Below are positions 10,042 through 20,545 of a stretch of DNA of 64,000 bases, piece by piece (the first letter of the stretch is position 1; every line of letters begins with the position of its first letter). This DNA is from Komagataella phaffii GS115 (taxonomy: Eukaryota; Ascomycota; Pichiomycetes; Pichiales; Pichiaceae). The notes under the pieces were generated by a model that saw only the letters and a program-made list of their open reading frames with translations, was not told where the DNA came from and made no database searches. Both the position numbers and the translations under genes were made by a program. Where the stretch lies: assembly GCF_000027005.1 (NCBI RefSeq), contig NC_012965.1, positions 2,157,001 through 2,221,000 of the forward strand, written 5' to 3'.

Positions 10042-11145
10042 CTACTTTGTAACAATAGAAACAACATCTTGATCATGCACCTTATGGCCAAGGCCACATT
10101 TTTGAGGGCTATGTTTTGCGGAAGATCCCCAGACTAAAGCATACTTAAACTGGCTTTTGAAATCCTTATGAATAGAATTGCAAACATCTTCAATCGTCGA
10201 ATTTTGCCTCACGACCATCGGATCATTAAAGTTGGGACTAACCCCCCTTCTTTTAGTGTACAAACGTGTCATGTGTAGGCGGTACCATATTTCCTCTACC
10301 AAGTCTTGGATCCCTAAGTTCATCTCACAACTCATGACAACAGTGTTGGGTTCACGAGCAATGCGATCAACTTCTTCCAATGCGACAGCATCGATTTTAT
10401 TGTAAACATAAATACAGCCGATATAGTGGCGATGATTTTCATTTATCACATCAATGAAGTCTTCTACCGTGCAACTATCATCTCTTATCAGTATGTCTGC
10501 ATTATGGATACGATAGTCTCTTAAGATAGCTTGGCATAGTTTTTCGTTTAAATATCTGGGAGGATTCGTACTAGAGAATTTTATTCCGCCATTTTGTTTC
10601 ACTTTGAAAGAAATGTTTGGCTTTGACTTATTCAATCTGATGCCAACGCTTTCCAACTCTCTTTCTAAAATTTGTCGTTGATCTGAACCTTTGGTGGCAT
10701 CTAACACCATTAGGATCAGATCTGCAGTCTTTGCAGTAGCCACAACTTGTCTTCCCCTTCCCTTTCCTTCGCTGGCTCCCTTGATGATTCCTGGAAGATC
10801 CACTATTTGAATTTCTGCACCCTCATATTGTAGAACGCCTGGAACTGATGTCAGAGTGGTGAAAGAATATTGAGCTACTTCTGACTTCGTGCTGGTTATC
10901 TTACCTAGAAAAGATGATTTTCCTACCGACGGGAAGCCAATAAGAGCTACTCTAGCATCTCCACTTTTAGAAACTTCAAAACCTGTGCCTGGAGAAGATG
11001 ACGCTCCGGGGGGAGGTTCGAGAAGTTGTTGTCGGTAACGGGCTAGCTTCCCTTTCAAAAGACCAATATGATACTCTGTAGCCTTGTTCTTTTGTGTTCT
11101 AGCTAGTTCCTCTTGAATTTGTTGGATTTTCTCTAAAACTCCCAT
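10042..11145 (-). CDS. RBG2: Developmentally regulated GTP-binding protein, DRG2 type
   Basis: Ribosome-associated GTPase of the Obg/DRG family; the yeast orthologue acts with Gir2 in translation. The start is set at the internal ATG (11145), giving 367 aa beginning [20 protein letters not shown], as in Rbg2/DRG2 proteins (368 aa in yeast). The longer frame adds 20 residues with no counterpart. Seen: G1 GFPSVGKSS, the DRG insertion after it, G3 [17 protein letters not shown]4 NKID, and a C-terminal TGS domain ([20 protein letters not shown]). The [15 protein letters not shown] region and the C terminus favour DRG2 (Rbg2) over DRG1 (Rbg1). Confidence 0.92.
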   Translation of the reverse strand: MGVLEKIQQIQEELARTQKNKATEYHIGLLKGKLARYRQQLLEPPPGASSSPGTGFEVSKSGDARVALIGFPSVGKSSFLGKITSTKSEVAQYSFTTLTSVPGVLQYEGAEIQIVDLPGIIKGASEGKGRGRQVVATAKTADLILMVLDATKGSDQRQILERELESVGIRLNKSKPNISFKVKQNGGIKFSSTNPPRYLNEKLCQAILRDYRIHNADILIRDDSCTVEDFIDVINENHRHYIGCIYVYNKIDAVALEEVDRIAREPNTVVMSCEMNLGIQDLVEEIWYRLHMTRLYTKRRGVSPNFNDPMVVRQNSTIEDVCNSIHKDFKSQFKYALVWGSSAKHSPQKCGLGHKVHDQDVVSIVTK

Positions 11146-11269
11146 GCTGCACTTCAAAGTTACAGGCAAGAGTAATTCATAGCATCTTGAACTAGTATTT
11201 TTCAAAAAAATACGCGAATGAGGACAATCAAGAGGAACAATTCAATAAATAGGTACAAACTAAGAGAAG

Positions 11270-12670
11270 CTATGTCAAGGAGGGAATAGTCAGCTGATAT
11301 TCTGAAGTAGCCCCACTTAAATCCTCATGATTTTTTTCTACATGAAGAAACATTACCACACCTTCCTCAGTGACAGGGTAGGGTGTGTAATGTTCAATAT
11401 TGTTAGTCGAGGCGTTAGCAGAGGTACCATCATCCTGATTTGCTACAGGACCAGGAAGAACTCTATCTTTAACTTTATAATCTGAACTGTTCAGATTTTT
11501 GACTGGAATCAACTCACACCAATTGCGTCTGTTCATGAAATGAACATTGTCTCGTTTTCTTCCATTGCTATCTAACATGAACATTGGAACCATATCCTCA
11601 TCTGTAGTTGAATCAAAATGATGAACTTTCGATCTTTTGTCTAACAAGGTTGCCATCATATCTGGTGGAGGTGTGTTCACAATAGCTGACGTGATGACAT
11701 TGAAAATTAGTCTTGAGTCATGTTCTGGAGCTTTCAAAATGTTTTTATTCTCCTCCTTTACAGCATCTGAAGGCACTGGGTGAGAGATGTGAGTTCGACT
11801 ATGAAATCTGCCAACACAACACAAGTGAACATCGCCTGAAATGATGGTAATGCGAACTTTGTGTCGTTCGGAGAAATCAATAAGTTTTTCTATGAACCAA
11901 TTTCTTTCTTTTTTGTGGTTATGCGAACACCAATGGTCATTCAAGTCATCCAAAACTTCTACGGATCCATCAAACTCATTTACTAAACTGTTAAGAACAA
12001 TTCCTTTCCGTGCCAAAAACTTAATTGGAGCTAATAATTTAGAGTCGAGCAACTTTTCCAACCATACCAAACGAGGATAAGCAATAGGGACACCTAATTG
12101 CACATAAAGATGTTGGAAGGGAGCAGCAGTAAACTCTGTCTCTAGTTTAAGAAAAATTCTTTTGTACGTCTCGGGAGTAATAACTCTTTTCAAACGTCTT
12201 TCTGTTCGACAATCAACGCCAATAGTAGCAATGTCTTTTCCAAGTCGTGTGAAAAGAGAAATCGATTTTTGGTCAATGAAGGGCCCCGGCTCATATCCAA
12301 GGATTCTTCCAGGCTCCTTGGAAAGATCCTCTTCTATAGAGCTATGATGTTGGAAAAGAACATAATATTTAAATGCCGCTTTACCAACTCCTTTAAAGAT
12401 AGGTTGAGACATGGTCCTATCAGAGTAACTCCCAAATCCGTCAATAATATCATGATCGTCAAATATGCAAATCGAGGGAATTTGTGCCATAGCCGTTGGA
12501 AATGCAGTTTGCAAAGTGCTGCCTTTCAAGCCTGACATGAAGCCAGACCCAAACCACTGTAAATAGTGATTTAAGTAGAACTGATCAAATGATGCTTTCA
12601 GCTCTTCGTTCATTGTCATATTTGAATGCAAATTCTTGTGCTTCAGCCATCTTGAAAAAGGCTCAGAGGA
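11270..12670 (-). pseudogene. PhoD-like metallophosphatase, C-terminal part beyond a frameshift
   Basis: Carries the main catalytic part of a fungal PhoD-like phosphodiesterase/phosphatase. Seen: QFYLNHYLQWF, IPSICIFDDHDIIDGFGSY with metal-ligand Asp/His residues, and TIISGDVHLCCVGRFHS with the GDVH motif. Conserved coding sense runs upstream of the first ATG through SEPFSRWLKHKNLHSN. That places it in the frame offset by one base from the N-terminal part ending at 12663, so the two are halves of one protein. No splice signals lie at the join. The break may be a sequence error, a real null mutation or +1 recoding. If joined, the product would be about 680 aa, normal for this fungal family. 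The substrate is unknown. Confidence 0.7.
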
Positions 12671-13322
12671 CTAATTTTATTGCATCAGCATATAACTGAT
12701 CGCCACCCCCAATCATCACATGATAGTTCTTTCTGTCATGGTTTCGCAAAACATCTAGCCATAAGGAACCCTTAAAAGTGGAGGTATCCGTACTTAAAGA
12801 GAATCCATTACAAGAAAATGCCACAACATTCATGTTTTGGTCATTCCTTGGAACAAAAAATTGATAACTATCGTTAATAAAACCGTTGAGAGAGTACTTA
12901 ATTCTCTGTTCGTAATGAATCAAATCAAGCTCAACAGAAAATCTCCAAAAGCTGTAGCCTTGCTCCTGATGAAGCTTGATTACAGGAAATTCACCAGTTG
13001 AAATGACATCCGATAGCAGATGTTCCTTCAAGTCGTTTCGGTGAGCGGGTCCAATATGATACCTAATTGTTGGGTTCTTCGAATAATCACTCTCATCGTC
13101 TTTTGTCACCACCAAAATAGTTGCCCTGTAATTATTGGACTTATTTTCAAAAGCGGAGACCAAACGAAGAAGTGGACCGGTAGAAACTTTCAATTTTGGG
13201 TCTCCTAAGTGTTCAGTAACTGGAACTTTTGGTTGTCCATGACTAACTGTAGTTTCCCAGGCTTGTTGATACTCCGATAAAGGTAATGAATTGAACCAGT
13301 TGGAAAGTATCGAGTCTGACAT
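12663..13322 (-). pseudogene. PhoD-like metallophosphatase, N-terminal part before a frameshift
   Basis: N-terminal 219 aa of the same gene as 11270-12670. The first ATG is at 13322. The part ends with the metal-site motif HVMIGGGDQLYADAIKLV, which in fungal PhoD-like proteins is directly followed by the segment encoded in the next frame. The TGA at 12663-12665 interrupts it. Removing one C from the GTCCTCTGAG context would restore one frame. The N-terminal part resembles the beta-rich accessory domain of this family. It is described as broken because the sequence as given cannot make the full protein without recoding. It is divergent from the 6-phosphogluconolactonase gene. Confidence 0.7.
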
Positions 13323-13763
13323 TGATGGCACGATGAAAGAAACTGAATTAAGCGAGCAATACTAAAAGAAGTAGAAGTAGCTGAACGTGAATAAACTACA
13401 ACTCTGGAATAACAAAGGATGGCTCTGAGAAGCGCGACAAATGAATCACTGAAACCATACTCCTACAACATCGTGTTGCAAATCCTCACTATTTGTCTCC
13501 CTCTCCAATTCGCAGAACCTATGCGAAAGATGGAAAACTTAAAGACTAAATCACAGGTTATAAATTCTTTTTGCATCAGCTTATAGAAAGATCTGTATAA
13601 TCGAAAAGAAAAAAAAAAAAGGGTAAACACTGGTATTACCAAAAAAACATCCTAAGACTAATATACACCGACGAGTTCGCTACACTTCTCGAACTGTTAA
13701 TAAAAAGGTTGGTAGGTAGCCTTAGTTATTCTCGTCTGTTAACCATCCCATAACAATATCGAA
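13323..13763. promoter_or_regulatory. Divergent promoter region with poly(dA:dT) tract
   Basis: The 441 bp between the PhoD-like gene and the phosphogluconolactonase gene. A long A tract (about 13609-13620) followed by GGG is the kind of poly(dA:dT) element that keeps yeast promoters nucleosome-poor. No gene was seen. Confidence 0.4.
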
Positions 13764-14513
13764 ATGGTACAAATCTATTCCTATGAACGATCTGATGAAA
13801 TTGCTAATGCAGTAGCCAATTACATATTAGACATTCAGGATCACGTACTAAAAACTAATACTGTTTTTAGGATCGCTGTCAGTGGAGGCTCCCTTGGCAA
13901 GGTATTAAAGAAGGGATTGATAGACAATCAAGAGAACAGATCAAAAATTGCCTGGGATAAATGGCATGTGTATTTCAGTGACGAAAGGTTAGTAAAACTC
14001 AATCACGAGGACTCCAATTATGCCCTATTCAATGAAATGGTTTTGAAGCCTCTACAAAAATTCAAAATGCCACTACCAAGAGTTGTCACCATCAAGGAGG
14101 ATCTATTAGATGAAAGCCGAATAAACGATGCAATGATAGCAAGTGAGTATGAACATCACCTTCCCAGTGTTTTGGATCTTGTCCTTTTGGGATGTGGACC
14201 TGATGGTCATACTTGTTCCCTTTTTCCGAACCACAAACTATTAAGGGAAACCTCAAAACGCATTGCTGCTATATCAGATTCTCCCAAGCCACCTTCGAGG
14301 AGAATAACTTTCACATTTCCAGTCCTTGAGAACTCCTCTAATATAGCTTTTGTCGCCGAAGGAGAAGGAAAATCTCCTGTCTTAAGGCAAATTTTTGGAG
14401 AAGAAAAGACCAATTTACCATGCGAAATCGTAAACAAATTATCTACTCGAGTGAGTTGGTTTGTCGATAACCATGCTCTTAGTGGAGTCTCCGTTTCTAC
14501 TTCGAAATACTGA
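13764..14513 (+). CDS. SOL3: 6-phosphogluconolactonase (Sol3/Sol4 family)
   Basis: Hydrolyses 6-phosphogluconolactone to 6-phosphogluconate in the oxidative pentose phosphate pathway, in the cytosol. The 249-aa length is the same as yeast Sol3. Motifs seen: RIAVSGGSLGKVL (phosphate-binding), WHVYFSDERLVKLNHEDSNY and LLGCGPDGHTCSLFPNH, the signature of the family, with PPSRRITFTFPVL near the end. All expected blocks are intact. Assignment to SOL3 rather than the SOL1/SOL4 paralogues is by size and motif only. It converges with PSD2, with 65 bp between the stops. Confidence 0.9.
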   Translation: MVQIYSYERSDEIANAVANYILDIQDHVLKTNTVFRIAVSGGSLGKVLKKGLIDNQENRSKIAWDKWHVYFSDERLVKLNHEDSNYALFNEMVLKPLQKFKMPLPRVVTIKEDLLDESRINDAMIASEYEHHLPSVLDLVLLGCGPDGHTCSLFPNHKLLRETSKRIAAISDSPKPPSRRITFTFPVLENSSNIAFVAEGEGKSPVLRQIFGEEKTNLPCEIVNKLSTRVSWFVDNHALSGVSVSTSKY

Positions 14514-14578
14514 CCTCGTTTATAGTTTTGTCTAATGCTATACTTCCATCGTTTGAATTTTCGGTAGTGCATCATTAA

Positions 14579-16810
14579 CTATGTGCCATCATTGACAAGG
14601 TCATATAATAGAAGTGACTCATTTTCTTCCAGCTCCTCCAGGTTCATGTTTTTTGCTTCCCAACTAAGATTTTCTACTTGCAGATCTTTTTCCTGTGGTG
14701 ACCCTTCATTACCCAGTAGCTCATTTCTCCTTTGAGTTGCCTGTTTACTTTCTTCAAAAGTCGACCCGCCCGTAATGCATCTAATGATACGCAACTGTTG
14801 ATCAACAGGCTCTTCTTCAAAAGATCGATAGTGTCTTTCGAATTGTGGCTCTTCGGGAGTATGCCCAATAGACATACCGACCTTAATAAGGGTTTCAATT
14901 TTATTATTAGAGTTTGCTAGGAGGTCAGAATCAAACTTGAATCTCTTATTTGGAAACAGAACCAAAAGTGTGGATCCGCCAAACTTGAAATAACCCAACT
15001 CATCGCCTTTCTTCACCTCCTGATTCTCCTTAACACTTAGTATTATAGAGCCGACCATCATTGCACCTACTGGAACAACTAAAACCCTGCCGAATTCTTT
15101 AGTTTGAATGGGAAGTAAGCATCTGACATTCTCTCCGAAAACATCTAGATCTGATCTTATCGCCATAGGATTCACTGTAAAATACTCACCGCTGATTGAT
15201 TGCACTTTTCCAACTGTTCCTGTTACAGGAGAGTGAAATCTGTGATAATCTTGGGGAGCAAGCCTAAAAATTCCAATACTACATTCATCATAGAGATCTG
15301 CCATTTCCCTAGAGTAGAAGCTTCCAAATAACTTTTTAGTGGTGAAATTTCTTCCTTTTATCCAAAATGTTTTGGCAAAAGTAATCGATTCAAAGACAGT
15401 ACATCGACAATCAGCAGGGGAGGTAGCAATATTGCTATTATTCTCATCTTCTTGAGGACGAGATCCTGGTTTCAACTTTCGATAAAAAAACTCATTGAAA
15501 GTTTTATACTCATCCAGTTGAAGCAAGCAATCATCGACATCCAATTTATGAAATTTAATGAAACTAGGTATTTGAGACACGGAGCTCGGACTGTCGAACT
15601 TGATTCCTTGCCTAATTGATAACTTCCGTAATAACGTCTTGATTTTTCTGCTGTTAGCTTTATCAAAAGATTTGTAAAGAAGCTTGATTCCCAGCCTGAC
15701 GTGGATATTCATCTTTTCTTCAAGAATGTAGCCAGTGTCACGATCTTGAATAAGAATATTTGCACTATTGCCTCCCAATGTATACTGACCAAAAGTCAAC
15801 TTGATCAGAAGCCTAGAGTACCACCGCCTAGTTGCTGCTTTCGAAGATACAAAAGAGGGCTTCAAAACCTTGTTGACGGTGCTCCAATCACGAGAAGCAC
15901 AGATTGACAAATGTTTCAAAATATCAAGGTCTTGCCTTAGTGACAGCCTACCTTGGCCACAGAGTGGACATGTGTCAATATTTATAATATAGTTTTCATG
16001 TGTGTTTGCACACTGCCTTTTGAAAACGAGTCTCTCAAGGGAGTCAATCACTTGTTCAATTGTCAATGTTTCTCCCACCCAAGGGTTCTTGTCGTAGTAT
16101 TCAAAGAAAGAAGCTAATGTTTTATCAGACAAATTGGAACCAAGGCAGTCCACAAAATAATTAAGTTCAATCAAATCTAGTGTTCCTTTCATCTGCGTAT
16201 CGTTGCCTTGAAGTAAATGCATCCAAAGTTGCCTTCTCAGAATTTCATATCGCTCGAACCTCGTGTTGAATTTTAGGATAGGTATATACTCATCTTTCGT
16301 TTTTCGGCTCCAATTTTTTTTTCCATCCAATGACATTACTAATTCATATTTTCTTAGTAACCCACCTTGTAAAGTCGCATCTGTGTTTACGTTCCTTTTA
16401 TATTTCTTCTTCTTGGTGTCAAGAAGATTATCCGCACTTTCATTAGCGTTCATTGGCTTATCTAGAAGGATTAAGTTGGAAGATGTTGGTTTGAAATCTG
16501 TGCAGGGTTTATCTGTCGTTTTCTCTTCCAATAACTCTGATACAGAAACAAATCCGGTTGCAACTTGGTCATGAAATGAAAATTTGTCTTTATCAAGGAC
16601 AGAAAACTGCAAGTCATAGTTCTTCTCGTAGTCACAAACCTCGAATGCTAACCTTTCATTAAACACAGGTGTAAGTGTATGTTTTCTCCACGATGTTCGG
16701 TAAGTTCGCTTGCCAAAAGAGATAACAACAAACGGATCCATGTCAAATGTCGCCCTAGTAAAACTCTTATATGGAGGCAAGTCAGTGACAGAGAGTATTT
16801 CAATAAACAA
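14579..16810 (-). CDS. PSD2: Phosphatidylserine decarboxylase 2, main part (beyond a frame break)
   Basis: Decarboxylates phosphatidylserine to phosphatidylethanolamine on Golgi, vacuole or endosome membranes. The 743-aa frame holds a C2 domain at its start (LPPYKSFTRATFDMDPFVVISF), an EF-hand-like region, a small Cys/His cluster (CPLCGQGRLSLRQ then HLSICA), and the catalytic PSD domain. The cleavage motif FGGSTLLVLF has the GST whose Ser becomes the pyruvoyl group. Coding sense continues 5' of the nominal start (FIEILSVTDLPP is preceded in frame by DVLGIL), so this joins to the frame at 16816-17673 through the A9 run at about 16849-16857. Yeast Psd2 is 1138 aa; the joined product would be about 1030-1040. 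Confidence 0.85.
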   Translation of the reverse strand: MFIEILSVTDLPPYKSFTRATFDMDPFVVISFGKRTYRTSWRKHTLTPVFNERLAFEVCDYEKNYDLQFSVLDKDKFSFHDQVATGFVSVSELLEEKTTDKPCTDFKPTSSNLILLDKPMNANESADNLLDTKKKKYKRNVNTDATLQGGLLRKYELVMSLDGKKNWSRKTKDEYIPILKFNTRFERYEILRRQLWMHLLQGNDTQMKGTLDLIELNYFVDCLGSNLSDKTLASFFEYYDKNPWVGETLTIEQVIDSLERLVFKRQCANTHENYIINIDTCPLCGQGRLSLRQDLDILKHLSICASRDWSTVNKVLKPSFVSSKAATRRWYSRLLIKLTFGQYTLGGNSANILIQDRDTGYILEEKMNIHVRLGIKLLYKSFDKANSRKIKTLLRKLSIRQGIKFDSPSSVSQIPSFIKFHKLDVDDCLLQLDEYKTFNEFFYRKLKPGSRPQEDENNSNIATSPADCRCTVFESITFAKTFWIKGRNFTTKKLFGSFYSREMADLYDECSIGIFRLAPQDYHRFHSPVTGTVGKVQSISGEYFTVNPMAIRSDLDVFGENVRCLLPIQTKEFGRVLVVPVGAMMVGSIILSVKENQEVKKGDELGYFKFGGSTLLVLFPNKRFKFDSDLLANSNNKIETLIKVGMSIGHTPEEPQFERHYRSFEEEPVDQQLRIIRCITGGSTFEESKQATQRRNELLGNEGSPQEKDLQVENLSWEAKNMNLEELEENESLLLYDLVNDGT

Positions 16811-16815
16811 TATTC

Positions 16816-17673
16816 CTAATACATCATTGTCAGATTGTAATGAAAACTTTTTTTTTGATTGTTAGTTTTCACTTTACTCTTTGGAACAAGAGCACTGCTC
16901 GGAATAGTAGGATCAGAGTGTATAGATTCAAAATCAGTATCAGTCAAAGTATCATCGTGCAGCGAAGATTCGGTGATATTTGGTTTTCTGTATGTGAAAT
17001 CTTCCAACATCGAATCAATTTCACAGTCAAGGATAGATGAGGCCAAGGCATTAGTCTCGATATCAGGATAAAATCTTTGTTCGTTTGGATTAGATAAATC
17101 AAATGCCTTCTTCTGAAGTGACCTAGGAGTAGATGTTTCGATGGCTTGAATGTACTGATTCAATAGGTCACTTGACCCAGTTTGGTCACTGAGTGTAACA
17201 TCAGATTTAGCATTGAAAAAAAGGTTCTTCTTGGATAAATGTTGTTGAACCCGAAATTGAACCAGTATGGTACCACTTGAAAATGACTTCTTATCTTCGG
17301 ATGAATACAACTGATACCATTGCGGGGTACTTTCCCAACTGCTGGTATGCTCATTGTAAGCCAACGATTTGAGGAGTCCAATAAGAAAGAAACGAACTTC
17401 TCCAACATAAACACTTCTATGAGCTTGCTTATCCCACACAGATATCTGTATAAGAGGAAGTTTCAGTTGTGATCGGAGTTTAAGTGATATTGTCGAGTTC
17501 CAAGTATAAACGAAGTCATCTCTGGGAGTGGCCCTAGGAGTTTTTTTGCTGCTCCGTTCAGATATCCTGACAATTGCTCTTAACTTGGAATTGGGTTCCT
17601 TATCGTTGCCTGTTTTCACATTTTGAGCCTGTTTGATTTCTGTAAAAAGGACCAAATTAAATGCTTGGGACAT
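16816..17673 (-). CDS. PSD2: Phosphatidylserine decarboxylase 2, N-terminal C2 part (before a frame break)
   Basis: N-terminal 285 aa of PSD2, starting at the ATG at 17673 (MSQAFNLVLFTEIKQAQNV). It contains the first C2 domain, with WNSTISLKLRSQLKLPLIQISVWD as its core strands, then a Ser/Asp-rich linker. After the run of nine A residues (minus strand) this frame reads only about ten more codons to TAG. The overlapping -1 frame continues directly into the second C2 domain. The two parts are therefore one gene; the break is either a homopolymer length error (ten A would restore the frame), a real mutation, or -1 slippage on A-AAA-AAA. Listed separately because the sequence as given has two frames. 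Confidence 0.75.
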   Translation of the reverse strand: MSQAFNLVLFTEIKQAQNVKTGNDKEPNSKLRAIVRISERSSKKTPRATPRDDFVYTWNSTISLKLRSQLKLPLIQISVWDKQAHRSVYVGEVRFFLIGLLKSLAYNEHTSSWESTPQWYQLYSSEDKKSFSSGTILVQFRVQQHLSKKNLFFNAKSDVTLSDQTGSSDLLNQYIQAIETSTPRSLQKKAFDLSNPNEQRFYPDIETNALASSILDCEIDSMLEDFTYRKPNITESSLHDDTLTDTDFESIHSDPTIPSSALVPKSKVKTNNQKKSFHYNLTMMY

Positions 17674-18188
17674 ACTGCAATAGAGGTAGGTGAGCTGTGG
17701 CTATGAAAAGCAGAAACGAGATGCTCGATGCTCTTCCTAACTACCCAAACCTGAATCATAATTTTGTAACCTTGAACAATTAAAGTCGATTCTCTTTTAT
17801 TGGTGATATCTCAGGACTCAAGTGAGCTCAGCCACCATCTATTAGTCTACAATCCAAAAATCTAGATTTCGATCTCTAAAACACAAAATTATACTGCTAA
17901 CGTCTTGTGCAATAGCGCACTGATGTTTTCTTGACGATAATCAACATGGAACAACATGTAAGAGAGTATATATCACCTATCGTATTATTTATTTCTGGAT
18001 GGAACACCGTCGAAGACTTCTCTAACATTATTTGATATTTTGATGATGATGTTTGATCAGTCGATTGGTTCTTCAATTATGGTAGTGCGTTAGTCCAATA
18101 TCTAGAATAGCCAAAACAGATTCAAAGACAGATCAAGACAAAAAAAGACACACCAATTATTTTAACTACGGTATCCGTCTTTAGACAT
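17674..18188. promoter_or_regulatory. Divergent promoter region PSD2 / GCN5
   Basis: The 515 bp between two divergent start codons. AT-rich with short A runs near 18140. No gene or clear named motif was seen. Confidence 0.4.
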
Positions 18189-19535
18189 ATGACCAGTGAC
18201 ACGAATAGGAGAGGCATCAATAATGAAAAGAGACAAGAATCATCCAACAAAAGGACCAAATATAATGCAACTCAAAACGAGCATGTCGTCGAGTCTCCTA
18301 TGAAAATAGAAGTTAGTCAAGACTTTCAAATGAATGAGGATACAAATGCAGAATTGAAAAATGTTGATGATGCAGAAGAAGTTAAAGACTGTAAGGTGTC
18401 TGAAAGGAATTCGAACGATGAAGAAAATAAATATATCACAGAGTTTGACTTTTACGGAGAAAAATACACGTTCAAAGAAAGACCAGCAGTTATTGAGGAA
18501 AAGGAGGGTAAAATTGAATTTAGAGTAGTAAACAACGATAACACCAAGGAAAGTATTATGGTTCTGACTGGGTTGAAAAACATTTTTCAGAAACAGCTTC
18601 CTAAAATGCCAAGAGAATATATATCTCGCCTGGTGTATGATCGAAGTCATTTATCGATTGCAATTATCAAGAAGCCTTTAACTGTAGTTGGGGGGATCAC
18701 TTATAAACCTTTCAATCAGAGGGAATTTGCAGAAATTGTGTTTTGCGCCATTAGTTCTACTGAACAAGTCCGCGGTTACGGAGCACACCTAATGAATCAT
18801 CTAAAAGACTACGTTAAAGCAACAAGCAACATCAAACATTTTTTAACATACGCAGACAACTATGCTATTGGCTATTTCAAAAAGCAGGGATTTAGTAAGG
18901 AGATATCACTTGACAAAAGGGTTTGGATGGGGTATATCAAGGATTATGAAGGTGGCACTTTGATGCAATGTTCTATTCTACCTAAAATTCGATACCTAGA
19001 TTCTTCTAAAATCTTGCTCTTACAGAAAGCGGCCATATTGAAGAAAATCAGATCTATATCCAAATCTAATATTGTTCATCCGGGCCTGAAACAGTTCAAG
19101 TCTGCAAATGTGATTAAGGCTGTCGACCCAATGCAAATTCCTGGATTAAAGGAGGCAGGGTGGGTCCGGGAAATGGACGAGTTGGCTCAATTGCCCAAAA
19201 GAGGTCCCCATCATGCATTCATGGCTAATCTCATAACCGAACTACAAAATCAGCCTTCCTCGTGGCCATTTCTGCAATCGGTGAATCGTGAGGAAGTACC
19301 TGATTACTACGAAGTGATCAAAGAGCCTATGGACCTCTCTACAATGGAGACGAAGCTTGAAAATGATCATTACCATACACTAGAAGATTTCATCTATGAT
19401 GCGACATTGATATTCAACAATTGTAGATCGTACAACAATGAGAGCACAACATATTACAAGAACGCGAATAAGCTTGAAAAGTTTATGAAGAGCAAGATAA
19501 GAGAGGTACCAGAGTACGCCGATATGGTTGACTGA
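18189..19535 (+). CDS. GCN5: Histone acetyltransferase Gcn5
   Basis: Catalytic acetyltransferase of SAGA and ADA complexes, acetylating histone H3 in the nucleus. 448 aa (yeast 439). A hydrophilic N terminus of about 80 residues is followed by the GNAT domain. It includes the block [20 protein letters not shown] with the general-base Glu and the acetyl-CoA loop [10 protein letters not shown], then [15 protein letters not shown]. The C-terminal bromodomain shows [24 protein letters not shown] and [16 protein letters not shown], with the acetyl-lysine-binding Asn. The order and spacing are those of yeast Gcn5. It converges with PUP2, with only 47 bp between the stops. Confidence 0.97.
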   Translation: MTSDTNRRGINNEKRQESSNKRTKYNATQNEHVVESPMKIEVSQDFQMNEDTNAELKNVDDAEEVKDCKVSERNSNDEENKYITEFDFYGEKYTFKERPAVIEEKEGKIEFRVVNNDNTKESIMVLTGLKNIFQKQLPKMPREYISRLVYDRSHLSIAIIKKPLTVVGGITYKPFNQREFAEIVFCAISSTEQVRGYGAHLMNHLKDYVKATSNIKHFLTYADNYAIGYFKKQGFSKEISLDKRVWMGYIKDYEGGTLMQCSILPKIRYLDSSKILLLQKAAILKKIRSISKSNIVHPGLKQFKSANVIKAVDPMQIPGLKEAGWVREMDELAQLPKRGPHHAFMANLITELQNQPSSWPFLQSVNREEVPDYYEVIKEPMDLSTMETKLENDHYHTLEDFIYDATLIFNNCRSYNNESTTYYKNANKLEKFMKSKIREVPEYADMVD

Positions 19536-19582
19536 AATGAGAAAAACATTATCGAACAGATACAAAGCATATGTTCCACAAA

Positions 19583-20350
19583 CTATATCTGCTCGCTTTC
19601 TTCGTCAACGTCTTGGTCTGCAAGACTCTTAATGAGTTCCGAAGTCGCTTCGTCATTATAAATTTGAAATCCCTTTTCCTTGGTTACTGTGGCAAGTTGA
19701 GCGTTCTTAGAGTCAAGTTTTTCTTCCATCACCTGTTTCAAAATCTTCAAAGTAAGGAGCTCTGCATCTTTCAGTGTCAAGCTGGAGTGATATTCGTTTT
19801 GCAATTCTTGTTGAGCACCTTCAGATCCGGAACCTATGGCTTTTGCGTCATATCTGTAAAATGTACCTGATGGTTCTGCGTGGTACAATTGCGGTCCCTT
19901 TTGGTCGTCAAAACCAGCGATTAACAGTGCTACTCCAAAGGGTCTTGACATTAACCTCTTCTCGCCACTAGCGCCTTCACCGAACCGCAAAGCAAGGTCG
20001 CAAACAGATTGAGTTAAAGATTCAACACCAACAGGTTCATCATAATAAAGATCATGTGTTAATGAACTTACCCTCGCATGATCAATCATGCTCCGTGCAT
20101 CCGCAGTTAGCCCAGACATGGCGCAGCCAATATGTCTGTCAACCTCAACTATCTTTTCGATTGAACTACTCTCCAACATTGGTGATGAAACTCGTTTTTC
20201 AACACCCAAGACAATTCCCTCCGAGGTGCAAATTCCAATTGCTGTCGATCCTAGTTTGATAGCTTCCAAAGAGTACTCTACCTGAAACAATCTACCCTCG
20301 GGACTGAAAGTGCTCACACCTCTATCATATTCACTTCTTGTAAGAAACAT
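19583..20350 (-). CDS. PUP2: 20S proteasome alpha-5 subunit
   Basis: Structural alpha-ring subunit of the 20S proteasome core. The start is placed at the ATG at 20350, giving 255 aa beginning [19 protein letters not shown], which is the conserved beginning of alpha-5 proteins. The longer frame adds 14 residues without family support. The alpha-subunit signature [17 protein letters not shown] and the GSTAIGI block are present, and the C-terminal tail is acidic as in yeast Pup2 (260 aa). It carries no catalytic Thr, as expected for an alpha subunit. Confidence 0.96.
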   Translation of the reverse strand: MFLTRSEYDRGVSTFSPEGRLFQVEYSLEAIKLGSTAIGICTSEGIVLGVEKRVSSPMLESSSIEKIVEVDRHIGCAMSGLTADARSMIDHARVSSLTHDLYYDEPVGVESLTQSVCDLALRFGEGASGEKRLMSRPFGVALLIAGFDDQKGPQLYHAEPSGTFYRYDAKAIGSGSEGAQQELQNEYHSSLTLKDAELLTLKILKQVMEEKLDSKNAQLATVTKEKGFQIYNDEATSELIKSLADQDVDEESEQI

Positions 20351-20545
20351 TTTGCAGGGCTGAGAGTTTCTGTACCTAAATAGCTGAATCAAGAAACATT
20401 CTGGAGGGTGGCGGAAGGCTCAGAATGCGCGAAGTTGGTAAACGTGAGACGCACACTACTAGCATGGCCTTTAGTACTTCGGCGCTACTTGCGTTTACTC
20501 TAACGTTATTAGTTAGTATGTTCTTGTTGTTTGAAATCTAAAACA

